Of a stretch of DNA of 6,318 nucleotides, positions 5,958 through 6,318 are shown in pieces. Below the pieces are notes generated by a model. It was not told where the DNA came from and ran no database searches. It saw only the letters and a program-made list of their open reading frames with translations. This stretch comes from Pseudomonadota bacterium (GTDB taxonomy: Bacteria > Pseudomonadota > Gammaproteobacteria > Burkholderiales > Rhodocyclaceae): positions 1 to 6,318 of the forward strand of contig JAUPVD010000193.1 of the NCBI GenBank assembly GCA_030917225.1, in the 5' to 3' direction. Numbering within the stretch: position 1 is the stretch's first letter; every line of letters starts with the position of its first letter. A program made the translations under genes and the position numbers.

Positions 5958-6318
5958 AGTGAGTGCTCCTTTCTGAAAGCGGCGTAGTACAGCACCGGAA
6001 TCACCACCAGCGTCAGCAGGGTGGAGACGAGGATGCCGAAGATCAGGCTGATGGCCAGCCCGTTGAAGATCGGGTCGTCGAGGATGAACAGGGCGCCGAG
6101 GATGGCGGCCAGCCCGGTCAGGGCAATCGGCTTGGCGCGCACGGCGGCCGACTGCACGATGGCCTCGCGGAAGGGCAGCCCGCTGGCCACCTGCTCGCGT
6201 ACGAAATCGACGAGCAGAATGGAATTGCGGACGATGATGCCGGCCAGCGCGATCATGCCGATCATCGAGGTGGCGGTGAATTGCGAGCGCAGCAGCGCAT
6301 GGCCGGGCATGACGCCGA
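5954..6318 (-). CDS. RND efflux transporter permease, C-terminal part
   Basis: The right edge cuts this gene; about 120 C-terminal residues are visible, ending with TGA at 5954-5956. The fragment has a membrane helix MIGMIALAGIIVRNSILLVDF, the cytoplasmic loop with AVRAKPIALTGLAAILGA, and the final helices through ISLIFGILVSTLLTLVVIPVLYY, as in the last membrane block of AcrB-type (ACR_tran) permeases. These inner-membrane pumps use proton flow to export drugs, solvents or metals with a periplasmic adaptor and an outer-membrane channel. The substrate cannot be judged from this end. The wording around IIVRNSILLVDF is unlike the HME metal pumps such as CusA as I recall them, but that is a weak argument. 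The ATG at 6308-6310 is internal: the frame stays open through GGC-GTC to the window edge. Confidence 0.92.
   Translation of the reverse strand, partial: GVMPGHALLRSQFTATSMIGMIALAGIIVRNSILLVDFVREQVASGLPFREAIVQSAAVRAKPIALTGLAAILGALFILDDPIFNGLAISLIFGILVSTLLTLVVIPVLYYAAFRKEHSL
5966..5972 (-). promoter_or_regulatory. Ribosome binding site of the DUF2892 gene inside the RND gene
   Basis: AAAGGAG on the minus strand, eight bases before the ATG at 5955-5957 and within the last codons of the RND gene. Together with the ATGA overlap it allows both direct initiation and re-initiation by terminating ribosomes. Confidence 0.6.

Noticed and set aside
5673..5987. Plus-strand open frames across the DUF2892 gene (5673-5987 and 5710-5976)
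   Set aside because: Their products lack any domain, while the minus strand gives a good DUF2892 protein with a strong ribosome site.
1..6318. CRISPR arrays, tRNA or rRNA genes, insertion sequences and attachment sites
   Set aside because: No regularly spaced repeats, tRNA-like clover pattern, transposase or terminal inverted repeats were seen on either strand.

Overview
The window is GC-rich, tightly packed bacterial DNA in a Proteobacterial style. The long PAS/GGDEF/EAL protein, the MarR-controlled hydroxyacid dehydrogenases and the RND/DUF2892 pair are most like Betaproteobacteria, perhaps Rhodocyclaceae. That placement is inference from protein style, with no marker gene to confirm it. 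All genes but one are on the minus strand.

Layout from left to right: (1) the 3' end of a class II (fuculose-phosphate type) aldolase on the plus strand, 1-224. (2) A convergent minus-strand pair: a PAS-PAS-PAS-GGDEF-EAL cyclic-di-GMP enzyme (649-3189), followed through an ATGA overlap by a small double zinc-ribbon protein (221-652). The zinc-ribbon stop codon overlaps the aldolase stop codon in a shared CTAG. (3) A minus-strand operon: a MarR regulator (5060-5488) and two tandem beta-hydroxyacid dehydrogenases of 290 residues each (4158-5030 and 3285-4157). The two are about 50% identical with no gaps by hand count, and the second ATG directly follows the first stop. (4) A 154-bp non-coding stretch (5564-5717) next to marR, with a strong intrinsic terminator, a promoter-like sequence and a possible 17-residue leader ORF. 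(5) The 3' end of an RND efflux permease (from 5954 to beyond the right edge), with a DUF2892 (YgaP-like) small membrane protein (5718-5957) joined to it by another ATGA overlap.

How the parts may work together: the MarR protein probably controls itself and the two dehydrogenases. These look like tartronate-semialdehyde or 3-hydroxyisobutyrate type reductases that act on small semialdehydes or beta-hydroxyacids. The cyclic-di-GMP enzyme appears to have its own extended -10 promoter and a 58-nt leader, and keeps the catalytic residues of both domains. The RND and DUF2892 genes form the end of a separate efflux operon that the terminator insulates from marR. Nothing here is clearly a new system. 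The most interesting items are the gap-free dehydrogenase pair with zero-nucleotide spacing, the candidate leader/terminator unit before marR, the c-di-GMP enzyme coupled to a zinc-ribbon protein, and the chain of overlapping gene ends.
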